Part shown: piece after piece, positions 1 through 9,722 of the stretch
How positions within the stretch are numbered: position 1 is the first letter of the stretch
Layout: the number at the start of each line of letters is the position of its first letter
Source: Vibrio kanaloae
GTDB lineage: Bacteria > Pseudomonadota > Gammaproteobacteria > Enterobacterales > Vibrionaceae
Reading direction: 5' to 3'
Assembly: GCF_024347535.1 (NCBI RefSeq)
Contig: NZ_AP025498.1
Span: 868,001-932,000, forward strand
Length of the DNA: 64,000 nt
Program-made: the position numbers and the translations under genes
Notes under the pieces: model-generated
The model's input: only the letters and a program-made list of their open reading frames with translations
Told to the model about the DNA's origin: nothing
Database searches by the model: none

Positions 1-1845
1 GCCAGCTTCTACAGCGATACGTGCAGTTACGTCAGATGGAAGTACAGACTCACGGTACTGCGCGTCTTGCTTGTCGAACGCGTCAGTAGCAGGCATAGAA
101 ACTACACGTACTTTCTTACCTTCAGCCGTTAGTTCAGCAGCAGCGTTAACCGCTAGTTCAACTTCAGAACCAGTAGCGATAAGGATAAGCTCTGGCTTGC
201 CTTCACAATCTTTCAGGATGTAACCACCCTTAGCTATGTTTGCTACTTGCTCAGCGTCACGATCTTGTTGTGCAAGGTTTTGACGAGAGAAGATAAGTGC
301 AGAAGGACCATCTTTACGCTCGATTGCCAGTTTCCAAGCCACAGCAGACTCAACTTGGTCACATGGACGCCATGTGCTCATGTTTGGCGTTAGACGTAGA
401 GAAGCGATCTGCTCAACTGGTTGGTGGGTTGGACCATCTTCGCCAAGACCGATAGAGTCATGCGTGTAAACTTGGATGTTCTGAGTTTTCATCAGAGCTG
501 CCATACGCATAGCGTTACGAGCGTATTCCATGAACATTAGGAACGTTGCGCCGTAGGGTACGAAACCACCGTGCAGAGCGATACCGTTCATGATAGCCGT
601 CATACCGAATTCACGTACACCGTAGTGGATGTAGTTGCCAGAGAAGTCGTTCGCTTCAAGCGACTTAGAACCAGACCACATAGTCAGGTTAGAAGGTGCA
701 AGGTCAGCAGAGCCGCCCATGAATTCAGGTAGCATAGCACCGAACGCTTCTAGAGCATTTTGAGATGCTTTACGTGATGCGATGTTTGCTGGGTTAGCTT
801 GAAGATCAGCGATAATTGCTGATGCTTTCTCTTCCCACTGTGCAGGAAGATCACCGTTTACGCGGCGTTTGAATTCAGCTGCCAGCTCAGGGTATGCTGC
901 TTTATAAGCTGCAAGTTTCTCGTTCCACGCTGCTTCCTTAGCTGCGCCTGCTTCTTTCGCATCCCACTCTGCGTAAACTTCCGACGGAATTTCAAAAGGA
1001 CCGTGCTCCCAACCTAGTTGTTTACGAGTTGCTGCGATTTCGTCAGCGCCTAAAGGTGCACCGTGACAGTCGTGCGTACCTGCTTTGTTTGGAGAACCAA
1101 ATCCGATTACTGTTTTAGTACAGATAAGAGTAGGACGAGGATCCGCTTTAGCCGCTTCAATCGCTGCGTTGATCGCGTCAGAGTCATGACCATCTACCGC
1201 TGGGATTACGTGCCAGCCGTATGCTTCAAAACGCTTAGGGGTATCGTCAGAGAACCAACCCTCAACTTCACCATCGATAGAGATGCCGTTGTCATCCCAG
1301 AAAGCAACCAGCTTACCAAGACCAAGCGTACCTGCTAGAGAACAGGCTTCGTGAGAAATGCCTTCCATCAGACAACCATCACCCATGAATGCATAAGTGT
1401 AGTGGTCTACGATATCGTGGCCTTCTTTGTTGAACTGAGCAGCAAGCGCTTTCTCAGCCATTGCCATACCAACAGCGTTAGTGATGCCTTGACCTAAAGG
1501 ACCAGTAGTCGTTTCGATACCTGGTGCGTAACCGTACTCTGGGTGACCTGGCGTCTTAGAGTGCAGTTGACGGAAGTTCTTAAGGTCTTCAATTGAAAGC
1601 TCGTAACCTGCTAGGTGAAGCAGAGAGTAAATCAGCATTGAGCCGTGGCCGTTAGACAGGATAAAACGGTCGCGGTCAGCCCACTCAGGGTTTGCTGGGT
1701 TGTGGTTTAGGTGAGAGCGCCAAAGAACTTCAGCGATGTCAGCCATACCCATAGGTGCGCCTGGGTGACCAGAGTTTGCTTGTTGAACACCGTCCATGCT
1801 TAGAGCACGAATAGCGTTAGCAAGATGCTTTCTAGATTGAGTCAT
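1..1845 (-). CDS. tkt: Transketolase (3' end beyond window)
   Basis: Thiamine-diphosphate enzyme of the non-oxidative pentose phosphate pathway, moving two-carbon units from ketoses to aldoses in the cytoplasm. Translation from the ATG at 1845 gives [19 protein letters not shown] and continues open to base 1, so 615 of an expected ~660 residues are visible and the C-terminus is cut by the window edge. The TPP-binding segment GDGCLMEG followed by DDNGISIDG is intact, as are the N-terminal SGHPGAPMG and the [14 protein letters not shown] region of the pyrimidine domain. It lies 89 bp downstream of tal on the same strand, so the two probably share a transcript, with a hairpin between them that could tune tkt output. 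Identification is by clear family resemblance; which paralogue (tktA/tktB type) cannot be told. Confidence 0.97.
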   Translation of the reverse strand, partial: MTQSRKHLANAIRALSMDGVQQANSGHPGAPMGMADIAEVLWRSHLNHNPANPEWADRDRFILSNGHGSMLIYSLLHLAGYELSIEDLKNFRQLHSKTPGHPEYGYAPGIETTTGPLGQGITNAVGMAMAEKALAAQFNKEGHDIVDHYTYAFMGDGCLMEGISHEACSLAGTLGLGKLVAFWDDNGISIDGEVEGWFSDDTPKRFEAYGWHVIPAVDGHDSDAINAAIEAAKADPRPTLICTKTVIGFGSPNKAGTHDCHGAPLGADEIAATRKQLGWEHGPFEIPSEVYAEWDAKEAGAAKEAAWNEKLAAYKAAYPELAAEFKRRVNGDLPAQWEEKASAIIADLQANPANIASRKASQNALEAFGAMLPEFMGGSADLAPSNLTMWSGSKSLEANDFSGNYIHYGVREFGMTAIMNGIALHGGFVPYGATFLMFMEYARNAMRMAALMKTQNIQVYTHDSIGLGEDGPTHQPVEQIASLRLTPNMSTWRPCDQVESAVAWKLAIERKDGPSALIFSRQNLAQQDRDAEQVANIAKGGYILKDCEGKPELILIATGSEVELAVNAAAELTAEGKKVRVVSMPATDAFDKQDAQYRESVLPSDVTARIAVEAG

Positions 1846-1890
1846 AATTGCTTCCAAATAGAGTTAAAGTTTGAAATAGTAAATTTGATA

Positions 1891-1922
1891 TGAAGAGGGG
1901 AACGCAAACGTTCCCCTTTTTT
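1891..1922. terminator. Hairpin between tal and tkt with T-run on the plus strand
   Basis: GGGGAACG (1897-1904), loop CAAA, CGTTCCCC (1909-1916), then six T on the plus strand. Both flanking genes are on the minus strand, where the hairpin is followed only by a weak TCTTC. It may therefore be a partial attenuator for tal-tkt and a strong stop for antisense transcripts. Confidence 0.7.
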
Positions 1923-1934
1923 AATTCTTAGTGA

Positions 1935-2885
1935 TTACAGCTTAGCTGCGATCATGTCTTCTAGTTTGCCTTGGTCAACGGCGAAGTTGCGGATGCCTTC
2001 AGCTAGCTTCTCTACAGCCATTGGGTCTTGGTTGTGATCCCATAGGAACTCAGCGTGAGTCATTGCAGCAGGACGCTCTTTAGTACCGTTAGAGTCGATT
2101 AGCTTCTCTACTACTTCGCCTTCCGCTGCTTCTAGGTCTGCTAGAAGTTGAGGAGCGATAGTTAGACGGTCACAGCCAGCAAGTTCAAGGATCTCGCCGA
2201 TGTTACGGAAGCTTGCGCCCATAACAACTGTCTTGTAACCGTGCTCTTTGTAGTAGTTGTAGATGTCTGAAACAGAGATTACGCCTGGATCTTCTGAAGC
2301 TTCGAAATCACGACCTTCTTTCGCTTTGTACCAGTCCATGATGCGACCAACGAAAGGAGAGATAAGGAATACGCCAGCTTCAGCACAAGCACGTGCTTGA
2401 GCGAAAGAGAATAGAAGCGTCAGGTTACAGTTGATGCCTTCTTTCTCTAGGATTTCAGCTGCACGGATGCCTTCCCAAGTAGAAGCCAGTTTGATAAGGA
2501 TACGGTCGTTAGTGATGCCAGCGTCGTTGTACATTTTGATAAGCTGACGCGCTTTAGCAACGCTGCCTTCCATGTCGTAAGAAAGACGAGCATCTACTTC
2601 AGTAGAGATGCGACCAGGTACCACTTTCAGGATTTCTTTACCAATGTTCACGTTAAGCATGTCGCAAGTATCTTGAACTTGTTGTGCTTTGTCTTCGCTT
2701 TGAGCTTTAGCGTATTCGATAGAAGCATCGATTAGAGGTGCGTACTCAGCAATTTGAGCGGCTTTAAGAATTAGAGATGGATTAGTTGTTGCATCTTCAG
2801 GAGTGTACTTGCTGATAGCTTCAATATCGCCAGTGTCAGCTACAACAGTGGTTAGTTTACGAAGTTGCTCTAATTTATTGCTCAT
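1935..2885 (-). CDS. tal: Transaldolase
   Basis: Transfers a dihydroxyacetone unit in the non-oxidative pentose phosphate pathway (cytoplasm). The 316-residue product starting [20 protein letters not shown] matches the TalB-type family in length and sequence. The Schiff-base lysine lies in [12 protein letters not shown], and the N-terminal DTGD and TTNPSL segments are present. The start at 2885 is chosen because AGGA sits about 10 bases upstream and homologues begin MSNKLEQL; longer in-frame starts at 2894 (MIK) and 2945 add non-conserved residues. Downstream lies tkt, the pathway partner; upstream, divergently, lies a SorC-type regulator with repeated candidate operator sites between them. 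Confidence 0.97.
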   Translation of the reverse strand: MSNKLEQLRKLTTVVADTGDIEAISKYTPEDATTNPSLILKAAQIAEYAPLIDASIEYAKAQSEDKAQQVQDTCDMLNVNIGKEILKVVPGRISTEVDARLSYDMEGSVAKARQLIKMYNDAGITNDRILIKLASTWEGIRAAEILEKEGINCNLTLLFSFAQARACAEAGVFLISPFVGRIMDWYKAKEGRDFEASEDPGVISVSDIYNYYKEHGYKTVVMGASFRNIGEILELAGCDRLTIAPQLLADLEAAEGEVVEKLIDSNGTKERPAAMTHAEFLWDHNQDPMAVEKLAEGIRNFAVDQGKLEDMIAAKL

Positions 2886-3015
2886 TTTGATCATCCTATG
2901 TATCGCAGAAGACCTCTTTAATGGGAGAGGTGCGGGCATTTGCAAGCTAACTAATGAAGTTTCTCAAGGTTGTACCAGTGAATTAAACTTACATTAATTT
3001 AAATTTTTCTCCGAA

Positions 3016-3255
3016 CGAACATTTGCACGGAACATATGATCGCTCGATGAGTAAATGATGTAGCCATATTTATCTGATCCAGCGTCAAAGTCAACGGTAA
3101 ATAGTGCTGTATGGTGACTTCAGTCAAATATATTTCGCTCTAGTAATTATGGGGTATGCAAGCAAACGTTTAACGGTCAAATTGAGCCTAACTAATCAAT
3201 AGCCCAATCAAGGTTACCATGCTGATCAAATGTTCCTTGCTGTTACATATGTTCG
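3016..3255. promoter_or_regulatory. Four-copy GAACAT(T/A)TG operator array between tal and the SorC gene
   Basis: The 459-bp divergent intergenic region holds GAACATTTG (3017-3025) and GAACATATG (3030-3038), and in the opposite orientation CAAATGTTC (3227-3235) and CATATGTTC (3246-3254). Sites 3029-3041 and 3224-3236 extend the match to 13 bases with one difference (GGAACATWTGATC). SorC-family regulators bind repeated or dyad sequences of this general look, so these are inferred to be operators for the adjacent regulator. Confidence 0.5.
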
Positions 3256-3344
3256 GGGTGTAAGCTTGTTTATCGCTTACTGAACTCTCCTATATTAGGA
3301 AGTACAGCAGGTAAAATAATTGTTAAATATTGGTTGAGTGGTAT

Positions 3345-4325
3345 ATGAGTAACAATATCCAAGATGTTTCCGAAGAAAACACTGATCTCCTAACTGAAGT
3401 AGCGGTTGCCTATTACCAAGATGGGGCAACCCAAGAAGAGATATCTAAAAAATTTTCTATCTCTCGTGCAAAGGTTGGTCGAATGCTCAGACAAGCTCGA
3501 GATGAAGGTATTGTTGAAATCACCGTGAAATACCACCCCGTATTTAGCGCGAAAATCGAACAACGTTTGATAGAGCGTTTTGGTGTAAAGCGTGCGCTTG
3601 TAGCTTTAGATCAACCGAATGAAGATAAACAAAGACTGCAAGTAGCAGGCTTAGTATCCAACTATCTGACCAGTACCTTGAAAAACGGCATGGTGGTAAC
3701 GGTTGGACAAGGTCGTAATGTGTCTTCAGTCGCTCACCATACTGGCGTAATCACGCCACGTGACTGTAAGTTTGTATGTGGTATCGGCGGTATTCACCCA
3801 AGAGGTGGTATGTTTAATGCCGACCATATATGTAGACAGTTAGCGAAAAAGTACGGCGGTTCATCAGAAACGCTATACGCGCCTGCTTATGCGGAGAATA
3901 AAGCGCAAAAAACAGCATTCATGGAAAACAGCACCGTTAAGCAAACACTCGATCTAGCCCGAAAGGCTGATGTTGCTTTAGTCGGTATCGGAGATATGAG
4001 CGAAAACAGCTACATGGTTGACTTAGGTTGGTTTACTGCGGGTGAGGTGGTTCAGTCGCGTTTACTACAGGGTGTGGTAGGGGACTTTGCTGGCTATGAC
4101 TTTTTTGATGTATACGGTAAAGCGGCAAACACGGTAATGAGTGACCGAGTCATTGGCTTAGGCTTAGAAGAGTTTCGCCCAATAGCGGAAGTCATAGCCA
4201 TCGCAGCCGAAAACAGTAAACCACTCGCTTTGTTAGGTGCACTAAGAACGGGCGTGGTAGACGTGATTGCGACCAGTGTAAGCAATGCTTTGACCGTACT
4301 TAACTTAGATGAACAGATGAAATAG
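3345..4325 (+). CDS. SorC/DeoR-family sugar-binding transcriptional regulator
   Basis: DNA-binding regulator of about 326 residues. Residues ~15-60 form the helix-turn-helix (AVAYYQDGATQEEISKKFSI, SRAKVGRMLRQA); the remainder is the phosphosugar-binding domain of the SorC family, with GNV-type pocket segments such as VVTVGQGRNVSSVA and ALVGIGDM. The ATG at 3345 is preferred; a TTG at 3330 would add MVEWY. It is divergent from tal-tkt, and the intergenic region carries two inverted pairs of a 9-mer, so control of the pentose-phosphate genes or of itself is a reasonable inference. The inducer cannot be named from sequence. Confidence 0.9.
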   Translation: MSNNIQDVSEENTDLLTEVAVAYYQDGATQEEISKKFSISRAKVGRMLRQARDEGIVEITVKYHPVFSAKIEQRLIERFGVKRALVALDQPNEDKQRLQVAGLVSNYLTSTLKNGMVVTVGQGRNVSSVAHHTGVITPRDCKFVCGIGGIHPRGGMFNADHICRQLAKKYGGSSETLYAPAYAENKAQKTAFMENSTVKQTLDLARKADVALVGIGDMSENSYMVDLGWFTAGEVVQSRLLQGVVGDFAGYDFFDVYGKAANTVMSDRVIGLGLEEFRPIAEVIAIAAENSKPLALLGALRTGVVDVIATSVSNALTVLNLDEQMK

Positions 4326-4607
4326 GAGCAAATAACCTGTTTGTATTTTGTATTTATTTTCTGAAGTCATCAAAAAGTCTATTTAATTAATCTATGAGTA
4401 GAACGCTAATTTTTTAATGATGCTACTCATTTTTAATATAATTTATTTGGTCATAAAATATTTTTATAATCAAGTAAGGTATAACTAATATTTATAGGTT
4501 TAGTCAGAAATTTAATTGGTTAATATAATGGCCCATTGATAAAGTCACGTTTCATTTAATAACGAATCATCTATTTTAAAGATAATTCGACTAACGAGAC
4601 TTTTATA

Positions 4608-7600
4608 ATGAGGATTAAATTAATTTGTACACTTATTACGGTAGTCATTGCCGTTTGTTCTGTACAAGCGACTACTTTACCAGCGCCTACTTGGCATATG
4701 ATGACCTTTATTGATGGCAGTACGAAAGAGCTGCGCTTGATGGGGTCACAACATATGTTTTGGTATCAAGACCATGATGGACACCTTTATGTTCAGGACC
4801 CAGATAATCAATGGTATTTTGCGAAATATGTAGTAAGTGATAATGGGGTAGGCAGGGTTATTTCAACGGGTGTACTGGCTTCGAGTGATGCTGAGATACC
4901 CATTGAATCAAACATCAAAAATTTGAAAATCGATCCAATACACATCAATGAATCTTTCGATTCGCCGGCTGCAAACCATAAAAGATTTACTCCAAGACAA
5001 AGTCAACGATCATCCATATACAGCACTTCAAATAAAAAGATCACCGAGCAGGCCTTATTGGTTGTACAAGTCAGTTTCTTAGACGAACAGATAGAAAATG
5101 ATTTTCAGTCGACGATATTTGGTGAGAGCCAACAAAGTGTTCAAGATTACTTTCTTAAAAATAGTTATGGGAATTATAAAGTTGTTCCGGCCAAAGAAAA
5201 CCAAGGAACAAAAAATGATGGTGTTATTGATGTCACTCTGGGTATAGATCATCCTAACTGTCATTCTAAGTCTGAAAGTAATTGCCAAAGTAAACTCAAT
5301 AATGTGTTCACAAAGGCTTATGAAGCACTAGACGTTGACTTTAACCTTTCTCAATACGACTACAATAATGACGGTAGTATTGACCCGCAAGAACTGTCCG
5401 TCATGTTCGTCTTTGCGGGTAATGACAAATCAAGTGGTACACGCAAAACTCCTACGATTTGGCCGCATAAATTTGCCCACAGAACTGTCGAGATAGACGG
5501 GAAGCGCATTAGCGCGTACTGCCTCTTCGCAGATTATCAAGATGATCATCAGTCGACTATGGGGGTTATTGCACACGAGCTTGGACATCTGATGTTAGGC
5601 CTGCCAGATTTATATTCTTACAAGCATAATGGTTCAATTGGGCATTGGGGTCTAATGGGAGGTGGAAGTTGGGGGAGTAAACCGAGTGATCAGTATGCTG
5701 GAGAAACACCCGTTAATATGTTGGCGTGGAGTAAAGAGGCATCCGGATTTTTAAAGCCGAAAGTACTCTCCAATAACGGTAGTATCGAAATCGACACGAT
5801 AAAGGGCGAAAGCGTTATTCACCTCGATCCTTACCTCAAGCAATTTGGGCCTCGTGCTTACATTGAAAATAGACGTAAAAATAACTACGACCAAGCGCTT
5901 CGTGGCGAAGGCTTGTTAATAACGGCAGTGAATATTGATAACCAATTCAACAGCTCCGGCCCAATGCAAGTGCAGGTATTCCAAGCTGATGGGCAGGGAT
6001 CGCTTGAGAGTGGATTTTCGTCTGGGGATGATGGTGATGTCTTCCCGGGTAAAGAATCGGTCACCAATCTCTCAGATGACTCTGAACCTTCCTTAACGAC
6101 GATTACTGCAGGAAGAAAGACGAATATATCGATAACCAATATTGTCAGCGATGCTACCAAAGCTAGTTTTTCTTTATTGGTACCTAATTCAAACAATAAA
6201 TCGTCTTGGGTAACCTCATTCGGAAGAACTTACCCACGTTACAACGTGGATAGTAATGTTTTAGGTTTTTCTATTGATGTGGTTAACGGCCAACAAGACA
6301 TAGCAGGGATTCATTTTTACGCGAAAGCAACTAGCATAGCGATGCCTATGTTTTATCGTTTGGTGGAATACCCATATCAGTCAAGATTCGGCAATGCAGT
6401 TATTGACGAGAACGCCGCTCGATTGTTACACCGAGGCGTTGCTCAGCAAGGTGGCGGACAAATCATTTTTGACGAGAAAATTAAGCTTGGTTTAGGCCCT
6501 AAGTTAATTGTCTTAGAGATTGAAAATGGTACTCCTGAATACTCAACACAGTTTTTAGATGCGTATTTAGGAGACGGACAAAGAAAAAGACAGTTTTCGG
6601 GGACCATGTCTGATTACAAAACTCGAGGTTTGAGCCGTGGGTTTGGTCAGAATTTCCCTTTTGCAGTACTTTTTGAACTGCCGACACAAGACAAACCTAT
6701 TGTTGTTGACGATAAGATATCGACCGATGAAGACATCCCTTTTATGCTCAATCTGTTGGCGAATGATATCAATCTACCGAAGCCTAATAATTATGTTGTA
6801 GAACTAGGGAAGAAGCCGACTAAAGGGGTGATAAAAGATGGAACTTACTTTCCGCTGTCTGACCAGTTTGGTCCTGACAGTTTTACATACCGTTTGGTAG
6901 GTCGACTTGGGGACAAGACGGACTTTGCTCATGTCGAAGTTGATATTAATCCAGTGAATGATGCCCCGAAGTTTACTCTAGATCGGCTAGACGCAAAGTC
7001 TGAGTCTGGTGAAGCCGTAATATTCACAGTAACTAATATTATTGATGTCGATTCTTCGGAGCATCAAATCACTTGGTCTCAAGTTCAAGGTCCGAGGTTG
7101 CCGTTGAGTGATTCACAATCTAAATCCATCAAAGTCACAATCCCTAGTGATGCTGTAGAAGGAGAGCAATACAAGTTTGCTGTTCTAGTGCAAGATTCGT
7201 TAGGAGGTTACGCAAAGCAGTCTGTAGTGATAGATGTGCGAAAAAAGCAAGTATCATTATTGGGCACTAAATCGCTACAAGTACAATATGGCGATGAAAT
7301 CGATCTGATTCCTAATATTAACGGAGAAGTCGACACATTAATTATTTTGGACTCTCCGCGTAACGGTATTGCAAGAATTGTCGATAATAAGGTTATTTAT
7401 AATGCACCTTCTCCACGTAAGTTGGCCTTATATGACAGTATTAAATATAGGGTTTTATCTGCTGATGGCGGTGAGTGGATAGGCTCATTTGATATCGAAG
7501 TTTTACCGAATGTTTCGAATGAATCATCGGTACCATTAACTGAAAGTGGCTCGTCAGGAGGCAGTTCCTCACTACCTCTTATTTTTATATTGTTTTTGCT

Positions 7601-7625
7601 CCTTCGGTTACGCCAGAAACGATAG
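4608..7625 (+). CDS. Secreted M6-like metalloprotease with GlyGly-CTERM-like tail
   Basis: A 1005-residue exported protease. It begins with a signal peptide (MRIKLICTLITVVIAVCSVQA), followed by a long propeptide and an M6-type catalytic domain with zinc motif HELGH at residues 323-327, then GLPDLY and the WGLMGGGSWG turn. Residues ~700-790 look like a cadherin/VCBS-type domain (ISTDEDIPFMLNLLANDI, INPVNDAPKF), with a second Ig-like repeat after it. The end is SGSSGGSS, a hydrophobic stretch LPLIFILFLLL, then RLRQKR: this is the GlyGly-CTERM pattern, known in Vibrio to be processed by rhombosortase on type II-secreted proteins. Hence probably surface-attached or released protease. Monocistronic, with its own terminator. 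Substrate unknown. Confidence 0.88.
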   Translation: MRIKLICTLITVVIAVCSVQATTLPAPTWHMMTFIDGSTKELRLMGSQHMFWYQDHDGHLYVQDPDNQWYFAKYVVSDNGVGRVISTGVLASSDAEIPIESNIKNLKIDPIHINESFDSPAANHKRFTPRQSQRSSIYSTSNKKITEQALLVVQVSFLDEQIENDFQSTIFGESQQSVQDYFLKNSYGNYKVVPAKENQGTKNDGVIDVTLGIDHPNCHSKSESNCQSKLNNVFTKAYEALDVDFNLSQYDYNNDGSIDPQELSVMFVFAGNDKSSGTRKTPTIWPHKFAHRTVEIDGKRISAYCLFADYQDDHQSTMGVIAHELGHLMLGLPDLYSYKHNGSIGHWGLMGGGSWGSKPSDQYAGETPVNMLAWSKEASGFLKPKVLSNNGSIEIDTIKGESVIHLDPYLKQFGPRAYIENRRKNNYDQALRGEGLLITAVNIDNQFNSSGPMQVQVFQADGQGSLESGFSSGDDGDVFPGKESVTNLSDDSEPSLTTITAGRKTNISITNIVSDATKASFSLLVPNSNNKSSWVTSFGRTYPRYNVDSNVLGFSIDVVNGQQDIAGIHFYAKATSIAMPMFYRLVEYPYQSRFGNAVIDENAARLLHRGVAQQGGGQIIFDEKIKLGLGPKLIVLEIENGTPEYSTQFLDAYLGDGQRKRQFSGTMSDYKTRGLSRGFGQNFPFAVLFELPTQDKPIVVDDKISTDEDIPFMLNLLANDINLPKPNNYVVELGKKPTKGVIKDGTYFPLSDQFGPDSFTYRLVGRLGDKTDFAHVEVDINPVNDAPKFTLDRLDAKSESGEAVIFTVTNIIDVDSSEHQITWSQVQGPRLPLSDSQSKSIKVTIPSDAVEGEQYKFAVLVQDSLGGYAKQSVVIDVRKKQVSLLGTKSLQVQYGDEIDLIPNINGEVDTLIILDSPRNGIARIVDNKVIYNAPSPRKLALYDSIKYRVLSADGGEWIGSFDIEVLPNVSNESSVPLTESGSSGGSSSLPLIFILFLLLRLRQKR

Positions 7626-7640
7626 AATGAAGTGAAATGG

Positions 7641-7667
7641 AAGAGCTATATTTATAGCTCTTTTTTA
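7641..7667 (+). terminator. Rho-independent terminator of the M6 protease gene
   Basis: AAGAGCTATA (7641-7650) and TATAGCTCTT (7653-7662) form a perfect hairpin 16 bases after the stop codon, running into a T-rich tract. Confidence 0.85.
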
Positions 7668-8170
7668 TTTGCCCACACATAAGCCAACTCAAAGATTGGA
7701 ATGATCTGTCGCATTTCTGATTCTAGAGTTACATTAATAGGTGTTTAGTTTCATTTTAGTGCAACATTGATCACAAAAATGGACAGCCGTTCTGTTGAAT
7801 GACTTTTGAGCTTTAGCCTTATAAATGATGAATATTTACATAAATTTCAACGATTTTCGGTAAACAAAAGGTGGTGAGTGCATAGGTTTTGGTTATAATT
7901 GTGTTGACTATCATTTATCCGGAGAAGGTGTTGTGTAAGGAACTTGGTACGTGAATGACACACGAAAGATGATGTTTGTAAACGCACATAAGGATTTGTG
8001 AATTAGTTGTGGTCGCGATAAATATATTTATTTGTATAGGTACATATAAACATTATTTATGGGTATATAAATAATGTTTTTTTGTATCTGTATGACACTA
8101 TTGTTACTTTTACGCTGATTTTTAATAAGAACAATTAATAAAAGAACGCAACATCGGGGTAGTTTGCACC
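7668..8170 (+). other. Gap with a candidate small transcript (TATAAT to hairpin plus T7)
   Basis: No convincing protein gene. A perfect TATAAT hexamer at 7894-7899 (poor -35) is followed about 150 bases later by AAACATTATTTAT (8048-8060), spacer GGGTAT, ATAAATAATGTTT (8067-8079) and a run of seven T (8077-8083), a terminator-like unit. It could be a small RNA of roughly 180 nt, or a leader/attenuator for the LysR gene that starts at 8171. Only the motifs are seen; transcription is inferred. Confidence 0.35.
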
Positions 8171-9055
8171 ATGAAAAACGTCAACAGGTCTATCGACGTC
8201 AAATATTTAAGAACATTTTCACACGTTGCTAAGCACAAAAGTTTTACTGTGGCTGCTGAGTCTTTATTTATGACACAGCCTGCGGTATCTCAACATATTA
8301 AAAAGATCGAAAATACAATCGGGGCGAGTATTTTTGATAGAAAAAAAGGGTTTTTACTTACTAAGCACGGGAAAGTATTGCTCGATTACGCAGACCAAAC
8401 AATGTCCATGTACGAAAGATTGTTTGAAGATTTGGAAAAGGTGGAGTTACGAGATCAATTCAATATAGCGATTTCCGAATCATTTTGCTTCGATATGGTT
8501 GAACGTGTGATTAATGAATTTAGAATGTTGAACAATATAGATTTATCCATAAACAGTTTTACTAAGTCTTCTTTATTGGACTCGTCTCGCTACGATTTAA
8601 TATTCACGATGGGTAGAATTTCACAAGAGAATGGAAAATCCTATCAATTAAAGACCGTGAATTATGTTATCGCGCTTTCGAATACACTTGACCCACACGA
8701 GTGTTATCCACAAAGAGTCGTTTTCTGTAGTTCGCTTCCCAAGTCTTATGTACAAGAGATACTTAATGATTATAACATTGATTCAACTCATGTAGCGAGT
8801 TGGGTTAAAACGAGCTCGTGCCAGTTTCTAAAAAATGAACTGGAAACGAACGGAACTATTCTAATTTTCCCTGAGTGGTCAGTGTGCAATATTAATTGTA
8901 AGGTTATACCATTACGTCAAAAAGTGAATATGTATGTCTGGTGTAGTAATGAGGTTTCACAGGAGTTAGAGGAATTAGGAATGAAAGATAAAATTAAGCA
9001 GTTGTTTCAAATTAGTGATATCTCTACGCCTGTATTAGAGCATAATATTATGTGA
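8171..9055 (+). CDS. LysR-family regulator beside the tad locus
   Basis: A 294-residue LysR-type protein. The winged HTH is at residues ~10-70 (LRTFSHVAKHKSFTVAAESL, MTQPAVSQHIKKIE), followed by the usual IFDRKKGFLLTKHGKVLLDY wing. The effector-binding half is divergent and Cys-containing. It is immediately convergent with the prepilin-peptidase gene: its TGA ends at 9055 and the peptidase TAG begins at 9056. The position next to the pilus genes, with repeated palindromes upstream of flp, suggests control of the pilus (inference). The start ATG is at 8171 without a strong ribosome-binding site. Confidence 0.88.
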   Translation: MKNVNRSIDVKYLRTFSHVAKHKSFTVAAESLFMTQPAVSQHIKKIENTIGASIFDRKKGFLLTKHGKVLLDYADQTMSMYERLFEDLEKVELRDQFNIAISESFCFDMVERVINEFRMLNNIDLSINSFTKSSLLDSSRYDLIFTMGRISQENGKSYQLKTVNYVIALSNTLDPHECYPQRVVFCSSLPKSYVQEILNDYNIDSTHVASWVKTSSCQFLKNELETNGTILIFPEWSVCNINCKVIPLRQKVNMYVWCSNEVSQELEELGMKDKIKQLFQISDISTPVLEHNIM

Positions 9056-9514
9056 CTAGTTCGATAGTATGGATACTGTACTAAAAAAGAAACAGCTTAA
9101 AGCAATAGGTATTCCGTAAGGTATGCCTTTTGCAAAGATAGGTAACCCCCTTATCTTTCCAACTATGTACATCGTGAAAGCCAAAAATCCTCCAAGAAAA
9201 CCAATAAGAATCAATGTTGCTGTAACTAATTCGGGTTGTATACCAATGATTAAGGAACAAAGTAACTTCACATCTCCTGCGCCTATCACTCTTAGATACC
9301 AAAGTATAAAAAATACCACGAAGCAGAGAACCGCTATGGGTAACGATGACATCAAGTAATCGTTATGTAACGCGACGAGCAAACTAAATGCTAAAGCTAT
9401 TTTATTGAGGTTATTTGGTATTTTTCTATTTGTTCCATCAGAAAAACATACGTAAATTGCTATTAAAAAGTTTACAAAAATTAAGGTGGAGTAAGTTAAT
9501 AAATCTATATTCAT
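9056..9514 (-). CDS. tadV: Prepilin peptidase TadV/CpaA
   Basis: A 152-residue integral membrane aspartyl protease that removes the leader of Flp and TadE/F prepilins. It is short, lacking the methyltransferase domain of PilD. The two catalytic aspartates sit in CFSDGTNRKIPN and in the GxGD motif IGAGDVKLL. Several hydrophobic helices fill the rest (FVNFLIAIYVCF, IAVLCFVVFFILWYL, ATLILIGFLGGFLAF). It is transcribed away from flp, from a shared AT-rich 208-bp promoter region, unlike the rest of the locus. Family assignment is secure from the motifs and context. Confidence 0.9.
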   Translation of the reverse strand: MNIDLLTYSTLIFVNFLIAIYVCFSDGTNRKIPNNLNKIALAFSLLVALHNDYLMSSLPIAVLCFVVFFILWYLRVIGAGDVKLLCSLIIGIQPELVTATLILIGFLGGFLAFTMYIVGKIRGLPIFAKGIPYGIPIALSCFFFSTVSILSN

Positions 9515-9570
9515 AAATATAGATTATAGGCAAACATTAGCAATATCAACATAATTTGGATTTATAATTA

Positions 9571-9629
9571 TTATGTCGACATAAAAATATCTTATATTGT
9601 TGAGATAATTTTATGTTATGCGATCATAA
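9571..9629. promoter_or_regulatory. Two TTATG-N4-CATAA palindromes in the tadV/flp promoter region
   Basis: TTATGTCGACATAA at 9571-9584 is a perfect 14-bp palindrome. TTATG-CGAT-CATAA at 9616-9629 repeats the same arms and spacing exactly 45 bp later. They lie 94-152 bp upstream of the flp start, in very AT-rich DNA. They are candidate operators, perhaps for the nearby LysR protein. Confidence 0.5.
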
Positions 9630-9722
9630 TAATTATTAATTGGATGTGTATTTTTTTATAGGGTAAATTTTACTCGCAATTTCAATTAGACCAATGGTCA
9701 ATATACTTTTTATAGGATTATT

